This document shows positions 1 to 8,225 of a stretch of 64,000 bases of DNA, piece after piece. The DNA lies in the NCBI RefSeq assembly GCF_001294575.1, contig NZ_CP012676.1, positions 2,294,001 through 2,358,000 on the forward strand. Direction: 5' to 3'. A model generated the notes under the pieces. The model was not told where the DNA came from. It made no database searches and saw only the letters and a program-made list of their open reading frames with translations. The translations under genes and the position numbers were made by a program. Within the stretch, counting starts at the first letter, position 1. The number at the start of each line of letters is the position of its first letter. The DNA is from Pseudomonas versuta. GTDB lineage: Bacteria > Pseudomonadota > Gammaproteobacteria > Pseudomonadales > Pseudomonadaceae.

Positions 1-678
1 AATGGCTTCGGCGACTTCTTCAGGGCGGCCGCCACGGCCCATCGGGATGCTCGACTCCAGCTTGCTGACCCGCCCCGGATCGCCGCTCAAGGCGTGGAAC
101 TCGGTAAAGATGAGGCCCGGGCGCACTGCGTTGACCCGGATCCCCTCGCCCGCCAGCTCTTTGGACAAGCCCAGGGTAAAGGTGTCCAGCGCGCCTTTTG
201 AAGCGGCATAGTCAACGTACTCATTGGGCGAGCCCAGGCGCGCAGCCCCCGACGACACGTTGACGATATTGCCGCCCTGCCCGCCGTAACGCGGCGACAT
301 GCGCAGCACTGCATGCCTGGAACACAGGATAGGCCCCAGCACATTGGTTCTCAGGGTGTGCAAAATACGCGACTCGGACATTTCGTCGACCCGGGACTTG
401 AGGCCCACGGTCCCGGCATTGTTGACCAGCGCCGTGATCGGGCCGAGCTCCTCGTCAACCCGGGTAAACAGGCCGATGATTTCTTCTTCATTGCTCACAT
501 CGGCACGCACGGCAATGGCCTGTGCCCCCAGAGCATGAACCTGTGCCAGCACTTCATGGGCAGCCGCTGCATCCGTCAGATAGTTGATGCAAATCCGGTA
601 GCCCTGCTGCGCTGCCAGGATCGCAGTGGCAGCGCCGATGCCGCGACTGCCACCGGTGATCAAGATGACTTTGTCCAT
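1..678 (-). CDS. SDR family oxidoreductase, YgfF-like (3' part cut by window edge)
   Basis: This is a classical short-chain dehydrogenase that would use NAD(P)H to reduce or oxidise a small carbonyl or alcohol; the substrate is unknown. Reading leftward from ATG at 678, the N-terminus has the Rossmann motif TGGSRGIG, followed by NNAG near residue 90 and the catalytic YAASK near residue 155. The sequence stops at the window edge after 226 codons, shortly after PMGRGGRPEEVAEAI, so about 20 residues are missing compared with the roughly 247 of the family. The overall pattern, including SPNEYVDYAASKGA, resembles E. coli YgfF. The next gene on the same strand starts upstream of it across an 86-bp gap, with no clear operon link. 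Confidence 0.85.
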   Translation of the reverse strand, partial: MDKVILITGGSRGIGAATAILAAQQGYRICINYLTDAAAAHEVLAQVHALGAQAIAVRADVSNEEEIIGLFTRVDEELGPITALVNNAGTVGLKSRVDEMSESRILHTLRTNVLGPILCSRHAVLRMSPRYGGQGGNIVNVSSGAARLGSPNEYVDYAASKGALDTFTLGLSKELAGEGIRVNAVRPGLIFTEFHALSGDPGRVSKLESSIPMGRGGRPEEVAEAI

Positions 679-764
679 AAAAACGCTCTCCAGTTCGACG
701 GTGCAAAGGTGACGGGCAGAATAACCGCGAAGGCTTTGCTTTGTCAGGTCGGTGGCGATGTGCC

Positions 765-2840
765 TTAACGCGACAATTCAGCGCGATGAATATCGACCAT
801 GAATTGCTCGGCCGGTAACGGCTGTCCCAACAGGAAACCTTGCAGGGCATTGCACCCCAGCGTGGTCAGGAAGCTTTGCTGGGTATCGGTTTCAACCCCT
901 TCAGCCACAATCCGCAGCCCCAGAGCCTGGCCCAGGGCCACAATCGCCGAAACAATCGCGGCATCGTCACTGTCATGTTCCAGGTCGCGGACAAACCCGC
1001 GATCAATCTTCAGTTCATTGGCCGGCAAGCGTTTGAGGTACATCAGGCTTGAATAGCCGGTGCCGAAGTCATCAATGGACAGATCGACCCCCATCTGCGA
1101 CAGCCGCTGCAGCACGGTCATGCTCGCATCTGCATCGCTCATGGCGGTGGTCTCGGTGATTTCCAGGGTCAGGCTGTTGGCGGGCAACCGGTGGCGCTCC
1201 AGCACCGAGACCACACTGTCGACCAGCCCCGAATAACAAAACTGCAACGCCGACAGATTGACCGAGATACGCCAGTGGCTATACCCCTCATCGAACCACG
1301 CCCGCATCTGGCGACAGGCTTCGTTTAGCACCCATTCGCCGATCGGAATGATCAGCCCGGTTTTTTCCGCCAGTTCGATAAAGTGTTCCGGCAGCAACAA
1401 TCCCTGCTGCGGATGCTCCCAGCGCAACAAGGCTTCGGCCCCTACAGGCTGGCCGCTGACAGCATCAAACTTGGGCTGGTAATGCAGGCGAAACTGGTTG
1501 TGCTCCAGCGCCTGACGCAAGTCCTGCAAGAGTTGCAGTTGCTTGCGGGCGTTGGTGTTCATGGATACATCGAAGAAGCTGTAACCGTTTTTACCGGCTC
1601 CCTTGGCGTGGTACATCGCCGCATCGGCATTCATCAACAGCTCTTCGGCGGTCTGGCCATTGCCGGGGTACAAGGCAATGCCAACGCTGGCGGAGATCTG
1701 CAAATCATGCTCATCCACCCGGAAGCCTTTTGACAGCAGGCTGACCTGCCGCGCCGCAACCTGAGGCGCATCGTCAGGCTCGCTCAGGCGCACCAGCAAC
1801 ACAAATTCATCACCACCGATGCGCGCCAGGGTGTCCTGGCTGCGCAACTGATCACGCAGGCGCAACGCCACTTCGCGCAACAGCCGGTCCCCCAAGTGAT
1901 GGCCAAAGGCATCGTTCACCGGTTTGAAACCGTCCAGATCGATAAACATCAACGAGAAACACCCGCCCTGCTCAGCCACTTTGGCCATGGCCTGGCTGAT
2001 CCGGTCAGCCAGCAGGATGCGATTGGGCAGCCCGGTCAGGGTGTCATGCAGCGCCAGTTTGGTCAGTTCTTCATTGGCCAGGGTCAGGGAGTTCGCCAGG
2101 GCCGCAGTGCTGGCATCGAGCCGGGCATCAAAAATGGAGGTCAGCAGCGCAATGATCAACACCGCAAGGCTGGACACCAGCACCAGGTTATCCAGGCCTT
2201 TGCCACTCAAACCGTCAACTGCCGCACCGCAAAAACTGCCGACCGGGAAATTCGCCGCAGCCATGCCGGTGTAGTGCATGCCGACAATCGCCAGGCCCAT
2301 GATGATCGAAGCCCCGGCCCGCACCAGATGGACATAGGGGGTGTGCCTGCGCAGGCGGAACGCTATCGACAAGGCAGCCGCCGAAGCCCCTACCGCAATC
2401 ACCAGCGACAGCGCGACCAGTGTCGGGTCGTAATCGATGCCCGGCTGCATGCGCAATGCGGCCATGCCGCTGTAGTGCATGGCGCTGATGCCTGCCCCCA
2501 TGACCAATGCACCGAACATTAATTGCAGTGCCGGCAAGCGCGGCTGGCTGACCACCCACAAGGCAAAGCCTGAGGACAGAATGGCCACCAGTAACGACCA
2601 CAACGTGAGCCCCAGGTCATAGCCCAGATCCAGGGGCAACTCCAGGGCGAGCATCCCGATAAAATGCATCGACCACACACCAAAGCCCATGGCCAGCGCA
2701 CCGCCGCACATCCACAGATACAGGGTCCGGCCCCGCGCCGTGGCGATGCGTGCGGCCAGATCGAGGGCGGTATACGACGCAAGAATTGCGACGCACAGAG
2801 AAATAAAAACCAGCGAAGGGGAGTAACTAGCAGAAACCAT
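765..2840 (-). CDS. mucR: MHYT-GGDEF-EAL membrane protein (MucR-like c-di-GMP enzyme)
   Basis: This inner-membrane protein would make and/or break down cyclic di-GMP. The N-terminal half carries three MHYT-type repeats on transmembrane helices (MHFIGM, MHYSGM, MHYTGM), thought to be a sensor for diatomic gases or metals. A GGDEF domain with intact GGDEF lies near residue 340, and an EAL domain with EALLRW near 468 plus DDFGTGYSS and EGVET follows, so both activities look intact. In P. aeruginosa the family member MucR feeds alginate synthesis; that link is family knowledge, not shown here. I chose ATG at 2840 (MVSASYSPSL, 691 aa) because the first helix follows directly. A GTG 28 codons upstream adds only a charged, non-conserved-looking stretch. 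Confidence 0.88.
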   Translation of the reverse strand: MVSASYSPSLVFISLCVAILASYTALDLAARIATARGRTLYLWMCGGALAMGFGVWSMHFIGMLALELPLDLGYDLGLTLWSLLVAILSSGFALWVVSQPRLPALQLMFGALVMGAGISAMHYSGMAALRMQPGIDYDPTLVALSLVIAVGASAAALSIAFRLRRHTPYVHLVRAGASIIMGLAIVGMHYTGMAAANFPVGSFCGAAVDGLSGKGLDNLVLVSSLAVLIIALLTSIFDARLDASTAALANSLTLANEELTKLALHDTLTGLPNRILLADRISQAMAKVAEQGGCFSLMFIDLDGFKPVNDAFGHHLGDRLLREVALRLRDQLRSQDTLARIGGDEFVLLVRLSEPDDAPQVAARQVSLLSKGFRVDEHDLQISASVGIALYPGNGQTAEELLMNADAAMYHAKGAGKNGYSFFDVSMNTNARKQLQLLQDLRQALEHNQFRLHYQPKFDAVSGQPVGAEALLRWEHPQQGLLLPEHFIELAEKTGLIIPIGEWVLNEACRQMRAWFDEGYSHWRISVNLSALQFCYSGLVDSVVSVLERHRLPANSLTLEITETTAMSDADASMTVLQRLSQMGVDLSIDDFGTGYSSLMYLKRLPANELKIDRGFVRDLEHDSDDAAIVSAIVALGQALGLRIVAEGVETDTQQSFLTTLGCNALQGFLLGQPLPAEQFMVDIHRAELSR

Positions 2841-2959
2841 GGGTTTTCTCGTGAGCCAGAGCCGAACAGCAGCCATGTCCGGTAAAAAAGTGCGCGATTG
2901 TACTGTTTCTATAGGCAAACGCACCTATACCAATCAGCTATTCAGAAAGTCGTACCGGT

Positions 2960-3853
2960 TCATTTGGCAGCCGCCTCGACGGTACGAAAATCGCGTTTCA
3001 CTTTAGCGATATACCCGGCCACCACCGGGGACTTTTCAAACCGCCGGTAAATCAGGGACAACCATGACCTGGCCTCGCAGCCCTCGATTGGCCGGTAAAT
3101 AACATTCGGCAAACTGATATGCCCCACCACCGATTCCGGCACCACTGCCACCCCTTGCCCCAGTGAAACCAGGGCAATCACCGCCACCAGGCCACCGGGC
3201 TGTGGCCCAAGCCTGGGCGCATAGCCGCCCTGGGCCGCGACCTGCAAGGTTCCGCTGATTTGCTCGGGAAGGATAAACGTCTCGTTTTGCAGGTGCTGCG
3301 CGCTAATGCCTTTAAGACGGGTGAGCCATGAATCATCGGTCAGTGCCAGCACAAAACCTTCTGAATTCAGGCCAATCGCCTCAAGTTCCTGGGGCAAGGC
3401 CATGGGCGAGCGCACATAACCCAGGTCAAACCGGCCTTCAGCCACACTCACCGGCAGGTCGGCCATCGGGGCTTCCTGCACGCTGAGGCTGACCTCGCTG
3501 CAGTCCCGGGAAAAAGCCTGTACCTGACGTTGCAACACGCCGGAGTAGACCGCTGAGGCAACGTAGCCCAATTCGATATGCCCAACTTCACCGCGCCCTG
3601 CCCGCCGGGCATTGCGCTGTGCCAGCTCAAACTGGCGCACTGTGGCGTCGGCCTCGGGCAGCAGGGCCTGTCCGGCTTCGGTCAGGCTGACCTGGCGTTG
3701 CTGGCGAATAAACAGACGCACCCCGAGTGCACTTTCCAGGTCCTGAATTTGCCGGCTCAAGGTCGGCGGCGCGATGCCCAGCACCTGTGCCGCGCGGGTG
3801 AAATTGCGCTGTTGGGCGACCGCCAGAAAATAGCGGAAATGACGTATGTCCAT
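2960..3853 (-). CDS. LysR-family transcriptional regulator
   Basis: A 297-residue LysR regulator with an N-terminal winged helix-turn-helix (MDIRHFRYFLAVAQQRNFTR, then APPTLSRQIQDLE) and a C-terminal effector-binding domain. It is transcribed away from the DHA2 efflux gene starting at 4013. LysR genes commonly control their divergent neighbour, so it probably regulates that pump, with an unknown ligand. The 159-bp shared region contains the 9-mer TAGATAGCC twice (3942-3950 and 3991-3999), a possible but untested binding element. ATG at 3853 is kept because the HTH begins at once. Confidence 0.88.
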   Translation of the reverse strand: MDIRHFRYFLAVAQQRNFTRAAQVLGIAPPTLSRQIQDLESALGVRLFIRQQRQVSLTEAGQALLPEADATVRQFELAQRNARRAGRGEVGHIELGYVASAVYSGVLQRQVQAFSRDCSEVSLSVQEAPMADLPVSVAEGRFDLGYVRSPMALPQELEAIGLNSEGFVLALTDDSWLTRLKGISAQHLQNETFILPEQISGTLQVAAQGGYAPRLGPQPGGLVAVIALVSLGQGVAVVPESVVGHISLPNVIYRPIEGCEARSWLSLIYRRFEKSPVVAGYIAKVKRDFRTVEAAAK

Positions 3854-4012
3854 ATCAGTATTAGCTCAAAGGTAATGAAGTCAGGGTTTTCAGCTAACAA
3901 ACTCTGCAAGGCACAGCGATACCCTGTGACCAGCGCCACACTAGATAGCCGCGGGTGTCCCCGTCAAATCAATTACCTCAAAAGCAATGTTAGATAGCCT
4001 AGGAACTGCGCC

Positions 4013-5557
4013 ATGAAAACTGTCAGCCCGCGTCTGACCCTGCTGACCGCCAGCGGGGTGTGCTCACTCATCGTGCTCGATACCAATATCGTCGCGGTCA
4101 CCCTGCCCAGCATCGCCCGCGACCTGGGGGCCAATTTTGTCGACATCGAATGGGTGGTCAGCGCCTATATGCTGGCATTTGCGGCGCTGCTGCTGCCGGC
4201 CGGGAGCATTGCCGACCGCTTCGGACGCAAGAAAACCCTGCTCTGGGGCTTGAGCATTTTCATCCTCGCCTCCATCGGTTGTGGCGCTGCACCCGACAGC
4301 CTGTTGCTGGAGATCGCCCGGGCGGTCAAGGGCGTGGGCGCGGCCCTGCTGTTGACCTCCGCGCTGGCCTCGATTGGCCATGCCTTTCATGACGAAGTTG
4401 AACGGGCCAAAGCCTGGGCGTTCTGGGGGGCGTGCATGGGCGTGGCTATGACCGCAGCGCCAACCCTGGGTGGCTTGATCACCGAATCCCTGGGCTGGCG
4501 CTGGATCTTCTACCTCAACCTGCCGGTGGGCTTGCTGCTGATGCTGCTGGTCAGGCATGCCATTGCCGAGTCCCGCGACCCACAGTCGGCCCGTCTTGAC
4601 CCCTGGGGCAGCCTGGCCTTCAGCGCCAGTTTGCTGTGCCTGATCTGGGGCTTGATCGAAGCCAACCGCATCGGCTGGGACAACCCGCTGACCTACGCCC
4701 GCCTGAGTGCCGGAGTACTATTGCTGGGCCTGTTTGTGTGGGTCGAGTCGGTACAGCGCCGGCCCATGATTGACCTGCAACTGTTCCGTCATCCGCGCTT
4801 TATCGGGGCTCTGCTGGGCATGTTTGCCTACGCCGGCTGCGCTCAAGTGATGATGACGCTATTGCCGTTTTACCTGCAGAACGGCCTGGGCTTCAGCGCC
4901 ATCGCGTCGGGCCTGGGCATGCTGCCGTTTGCCCTGGCCATGCTGATCTGCCCGCGCATCGGTGCTCGCCTGGCGTCGCGTTACAGCCCGGCCAGCCTGA
5001 TGGCGGCGGGCCTGACCCTGGTCGGCTGCGGCAACCTGCTCAGTGCCTGGGCGGTGGACCATGGCGGTTATTTGAGCTTTGCCCTGACCACGGCGGTGAC
5101 GGGTGCCGGAGCTGGCCTGCTCAACGGCGACACGCAAAAAAACATCATGGCCTGCGTGCCCCGGGATCGCGTGGGGATGGCGTCCGGCATGAGCACCACC
5201 ATGCGCTTCAGCGCCATCGTGCTGGCCATTGGCGTGTTTGGCGCCCTGCTGGGCAGTCATACCGGGCAAAACCTGGAGGCCAGCCTCAAGCAAGAAACAG
5301 GAGGACAGTGGATTGAGCAGAGCCACTTTATTGCTACACGGGTGGTGGCCGGAGATATGCCGGGGGCTCTGAGCCAACTGCCCCAGGCAGCCCGCGTGCA
5401 AATCGAGCCGCTGGCGATCCGGGCTTTTGTTGCCGGATTCACGACTGTGTTGTGGGTGGCCGGGGTCCTGGCCCTGCTTGGCGCACTGCTGGTGGGGACG
5501 CTGATGCGCAAACCGATTCCGCGGATGGCAACTGCGCGGCCGGTCCTGCTGGAATGA
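4013..5557 (+). CDS. MFS transporter, DHA2 (EmrB/QacA) type drug efflux pump
   Basis: A 514-residue proton-driven exporter of the 14-helix DHA2 family. Visible signs are the first helix with LDTNIVAVTLPSIARDL (the family motif D1), motif A as GSIADRFGRKK near residue 65, and motif C-like GPxLGG as APTLGGLITESLGWRWIFYLN. Hydrophobic segments repeat along the whole length to the C-terminus. A Shine-Dalgarno AGGA lies 9 nt before the ATG. It stands alone as a monocistronic unit, divergent from a LysR gene that is its likely regulator. Substrates cannot be read from sequence. A REP-like palindrome follows the stop codon. Confidence 0.88.
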   Translation: MKTVSPRLTLLTASGVCSLIVLDTNIVAVTLPSIARDLGANFVDIEWVVSAYMLAFAALLLPAGSIADRFGRKKTLLWGLSIFILASIGCGAAPDSLLLEIARAVKGVGAALLLTSALASIGHAFHDEVERAKAWAFWGACMGVAMTAAPTLGGLITESLGWRWIFYLNLPVGLLLMLLVRHAIAESRDPQSARLDPWGSLAFSASLLCLIWGLIEANRIGWDNPLTYARLSAGVLLLGLFVWVESVQRRPMIDLQLFRHPRFIGALLGMFAYAGCAQVMMTLLPFYLQNGLGFSAIASGLGMLPFALAMLICPRIGARLASRYSPASLMAAGLTLVGCGNLLSAWAVDHGGYLSFALTTAVTGAGAGLLNGDTQKNIMACVPRDRVGMASGMSTTMRFSAIVLAIGVFGALLGSHTGQNLEASLKQETGGQWIEQSHFIATRVVAGDMPGALSQLPQAARVQIEPLAIRAFVAGFTTVLWVAGVLALLGALLVGTLMRKPIPRMATARPVLLE

Positions 5558-5563
5558 CCCTGT

Positions 5564-5620
5564 CTGTAGGATCGAGCTTTTTCAAGATCAAAAGATCGCG
5601 AGCAAGCTCGCGCCTACAGG
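5564..5620. repeat. REP-type palindrome pair
   Basis: Two inverted REP-like arms, CTGTAGGATCGAGCTTT and CGCGAGCAAGCTCGCGCCTACAG, separated by a short AT-rich spacer. Arms match the GTAGGAGCGAGC family seen elsewhere in this window. It lies just after the efflux pump stop codon and before the response regulator, a typical intergenic REP position. Confidence 0.75.
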
Positions 5621-5716
5621 GGTAAAGTTTTCTGAACATGAAGAATTATTCAGAAACGTTTCAGCTTTTTATGGGCAAAATGTGCTCACTGCACACAAGG
5701 CCCATCAGGTGACGGC

Positions 5717-6400
5717 ATGACCCGGATTTTGACCATCGAAGACGATGCCGTAACGGCAAAAGAGATCGTGGCTGAGTTGAGCAGCCACGGGCTGGAAGTA
5801 GACTGGGTCGCCAATGGCCGTGAAGGCCTGGTGCGCGCCGTCAGCGGCGACTACGACCTGATCACCCTTGACCGCATGCTCCCCGAGCTCGACGGGCTGG
5901 CAATTGTCACCACCCTGCGCACCATTGGTGTCAGCACCCCGATCCTGATGATCAGCGCCCTGTCCGACGTCGATGAACGGGTTCGCGGCCTGCGCGCCGG
6001 CGGTGACGACTATCTGACCAAACCTTTCGCCAGTGACGAAATGGCTGCCAGGGTTGAAGTCTTGCTGCGCCGCAAGAGCCCGGTCGACAAACACGAGACC
6101 TCGTTGCGGGTCGCTGATCTGGAACTCAATCTGATTACCCGCGAAGCCAGCCGCGCCGAGCAACAGCTAAGCCTGTTGCCCACCGAATACAAGCTGCTGG
6201 AATTCCTGATGCGCAACACCGGGCAAATCCTCTCGCGCATGATGATTTTCGAAGAAGTCTGGGGCTATCACTTCGACCCGGGCACCAACCTGATCGACGT
6301 CCATATCGGGCGTCTGCGCAAAAAAATCGATCCGCAGGGCCTGGTGCCTCTGATCCGCACCGTTCGAGGCTCGGGTTATGTCATTGCCGAACCCCTCTAA
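5717..6400 (+). CDS. OmpR-family two-component response regulator
   Basis: A 227-residue DNA-binding response regulator. The receiver domain shows the acidic pocket E8-D9-D10, the phosphoacceptor D52 (ITLDRMLP) and K102 (LTKPF). The C-terminal winged helix has the usual LPTEYKLLEFLMRN and IDVHIGRLRKKID segments. AGGTGA sits just upstream of the ATG. The gene overlaps the sensor kinase by 23 bp, so the two are co-translated. Its place directly before the exporter, TonB motor, receptor and importer suggests control of those genes, but this is positional inference only. It lacks an AAA+ domain, so it cannot itself be the activator of the sigma-54 promoter near 10290. Confidence 0.9.
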   Translation: MTRILTIEDDAVTAKEIVAELSSHGLEVDWVANGREGLVRAVSGDYDLITLDRMLPELDGLAIVTTLRTIGVSTPILMISALSDVDERVRGLRAGGDDYLTKPFASDEMAARVEVLLRRKSPVDKHETSLRVADLELNLITREASRAEQQLSLLPTEYKLLEFLMRNTGQILSRMMIFEEVWGYHFDPGTNLIDVHIGRLRKKIDPQGLVPLIRTVRGSGYVIAEPL

Positions 6401-7775
6401 GGGCTGGCGTTCTTCCAGTAGCCGTCTGCTGGCGCTGTACAGTTTTCTGTTCGTTGCCTGGAGCTGCATCCTCATGGGGGTGCTGTACTACGAGGTTTCG
6501 GATTACCTGGGCAACCTGGCCAAACATTCGTTGATGCAGCGCCAACACCTGTTTGCGCGCTTCCAGGGTGAACAGCTGGACGAAGCACTCGCCACCAGCA
6601 TGACGTTCGATATGCGCGCAGTTGATGCCTATGGACTATTCGATGCGCAACACAACCCCCTCAGCGGTCCGATACAAAGCATCCCCGAGGGGCTGCCACT
6701 GGATGGCCAGATCCATGAACTGAGCACCTGCATCGACTCCGATGATCCGAACCTGCCGCAAGACAGCTGTGATGCCGTCGCCACGCAGACCCACGACGGC
6801 CGCTGGCTGATACTGGTGCGCGATAACGGCTCGCTGTTTGCCGTGACCCGGATCATTTTGCATGCGCTGTTCTGGGGGCTGTCGCTGACCATCATCCCGG
6901 GCATTGCCGGCTGGCACTTGCTGCGCCGACGTCCGCTGCAACGCATACGGGCGATTCAGGCCAGCGCCGAAGGGATTGTCGCCGGCGACCTGACCTGCCG
7001 CTTGCCGCTGTCCAACCGGCGCGATGAACTGGACATGCTGGCCGCCATTGTCAACGCCATGCTCGACCGCCTCGAGCGGCTGATGCACGAGGTCAAAGGG
7101 GTATGCGACAACATTGCCCACGACCTGCGCACCCCGCTCACCCGCTTGCGGGCGCAGCTGTACCGGATCCGGCAGCAAGCCGTCGAAGGCTCTCCCGAAG
7201 CCCTGCAAATGGATGAAGTGATCAGCGAAACCGATACGCTGATGGCGCGTTTTCGCGGGTTGCTACGCATCTCCGAACTGGAAGACCACCAACGTCGCTC
7301 CGGTTTTTTGCAACTCGACCCGCGGCCTTTACTCCAGGAGGTATACGACTTCTACCTGCCGCTGGCGGAGGAAGGCCAGGTCACCCTGACCCTGGATATC
7401 CCTGAAACCCTGCCCGGGCTGACGGGCGACCGTGCATTGCTGTTTGAAGCACTGGCCAATCTGCTGAGTAACTCGATCAAGTTCACCCCGCCCGGCGGTG
7501 AAGTGATCCTGCGTGCCGTGAACGATGAAGGCAGCCCGCGCATTGAAGTGCTCGACACCGGGCCCGGTATCCCGCAAGCCGAACGGGTGGCGGTATTCCA
7601 GCGTTTTTACCGCAGCGATGACAAACACGGCGGTTTTGGCCTGGGCTTGTCCATCGTCGCGGCCATCGTCAACCTGCACGGTTTCAGCCTCGATGTCGGC
7701 GACCGCGAAGGGGGCGGTGCCAAACTGACGCTGCACTGTCGGCAAAGTCTGATAAGTGCATTGCACCCCCTGTAA
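6378..7775 (+). CDS. Two-component sensor histidine kinase
   Basis: A 465-residue inner-membrane kinase. TM1 lies near residues 15-35, a periplasmic sensor of about 125 residues follows, TM2 lies near 155-180, then HAMP, the H-box (NIAHDLRTPLTRLR) near residue 248, and the N, G1 and G2 boxes of the ATPase (NLLSNSIKFTPPGG, DTGPGIP, GGFGLGLSIV). The sensor loop contains two cysteines about 15 residues apart in a stretch rich in Asp (CIDSDDPN...DSC), which could form a disulfide or bind a cation. Ligand unknown. It overlaps and pairs with the OmpR-type regulator upstream. The gene ends 450 bp before the ABC exporter. Confidence 0.9.
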   Translation: MSLPNPSKGWRSSSSRLLALYSFLFVAWSCILMGVLYYEVSDYLGNLAKHSLMQRQHLFARFQGEQLDEALATSMTFDMRAVDAYGLFDAQHNPLSGPIQSIPEGLPLDGQIHELSTCIDSDDPNLPQDSCDAVATQTHDGRWLILVRDNGSLFAVTRIILHALFWGLSLTIIPGIAGWHLLRRRPLQRIRAIQASAEGIVAGDLTCRLPLSNRRDELDMLAAIVNAMLDRLERLMHEVKGVCDNIAHDLRTPLTRLRAQLYRIRQQAVEGSPEALQMDEVISETDTLMARFRGLLRISELEDHQRRSGFLQLDPRPLLQEVYDFYLPLAEEGQVTLTLDIPETLPGLTGDRALLFEALANLLSNSIKFTPPGGEVILRAVNDEGSPRIEVLDTGPGIPQAERVAVFQRFYRSDDKHGGFGLGLSIVAAIVNLHGFSLDVGDREGGGAKLTLHCRQSLISALHPL

Positions 7776-7861
7776 ACACTGACTGCGACCCGGCAACGGG
7801 TCGCTCACCCCCGCCGCCTGTTCCAGGGTTTGTAAAAAATATTTACTCCGCTTGACACAAC

Positions 7862-7877
7862 TTGGCACATTTTTTCC
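7862..7877 (+). promoter_or_regulatory. Near-consensus sigma-54 promoter candidate
   Basis: TTGGCAC-N5-TTCC matches the -24 element fully and the -12 element except for CC in place of GC. It precedes the small frame at 8036 and the exporter at 8226. A TTGACA at 7852-7857 overlaps the region but has no good -10 at 16-18 bp. Upstream, GTGCATTGCAC (7756-7766) is an 11-bp palindrome at activator distance. The mismatch hits a normally conserved base, so I rate this weak. Confidence 0.25.
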
Positions 7878-8035
7878 TTGTTATTGCGCGTTCGTAGTTA
7901 ACAGCCGGGCATACAGCGCCCGGGGGTGGGTAACCCGCACCTATTGCGAACAGGGACGCTATCGCCGTCCGCATTCAGTGCACGGACTGACCAAAAGTCA
8001 TGTCCCAGACCCGCTGTTATAAAGGAATATTCACG

Positions 8036-8131
8036 ATGTGCTCTGCGTACCTCACTGCAAACCTGTCCCTGCACGCTGCCTGCTCGTTCGCCCTGCCTTC
8101 GCCCTGTTCTTGTCCGGGCACTGACACATAG
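8036..8131 (+). CDS. Candidate 31-residue Cys-containing peptide before the exporter
   Basis: A short frame starting ATG TGC TCT, with AAGGA nine bases upstream (8022-8026), a better ribosome site than most genes here. It would encode 31 residues with cysteines at 2, 16, 24 and 26 and a hydrophobic middle (LSLHAACSFAL), ending CSCPGTDT. An in-frame ATG at 8000 would extend it to 43 residues with a fifth cysteine, but has no Shine-Dalgarno. Its stop codon lies inside the left arm of an 11-bp inverted repeat. It may be a precursor of an exported peptide, a Cys-sensing leader peptide, or chance. It overlaps the 5' extension of the exporter frame, which I do not regard as coding. I recognise no family. 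Confidence 0.3.
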   Translation: MCSAYLTANLSLHAACSFALPSPCSCPGTDT

Positions 8132-8169
8132 CCTGAACCTGCCCGAACGCTCCCGCACCTATGTGTCAG
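8121..8169 (+). promoter_or_regulatory. 11-bp inverted repeat between small frame and exporter
   Basis: CTGACACATAG (8121-8131) and its exact reverse complement CTATGTGTCAG (8159-8169) are separated by 27 nt. As RNA this would form a hairpin that includes the stop codon of the 31-codon frame and ends 56 nt before the exporter ATG. No U-tract follows, so a simple terminator is unlikely; attenuation, RNA processing or a protein operator are possible. Confidence 0.5.
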
Positions 8170-8225
8170 GAGCGCTGAACCGTCGCACCCGACGATTTAA
8201 CTCCGTTCGAGAACAAAGGTCAGTC

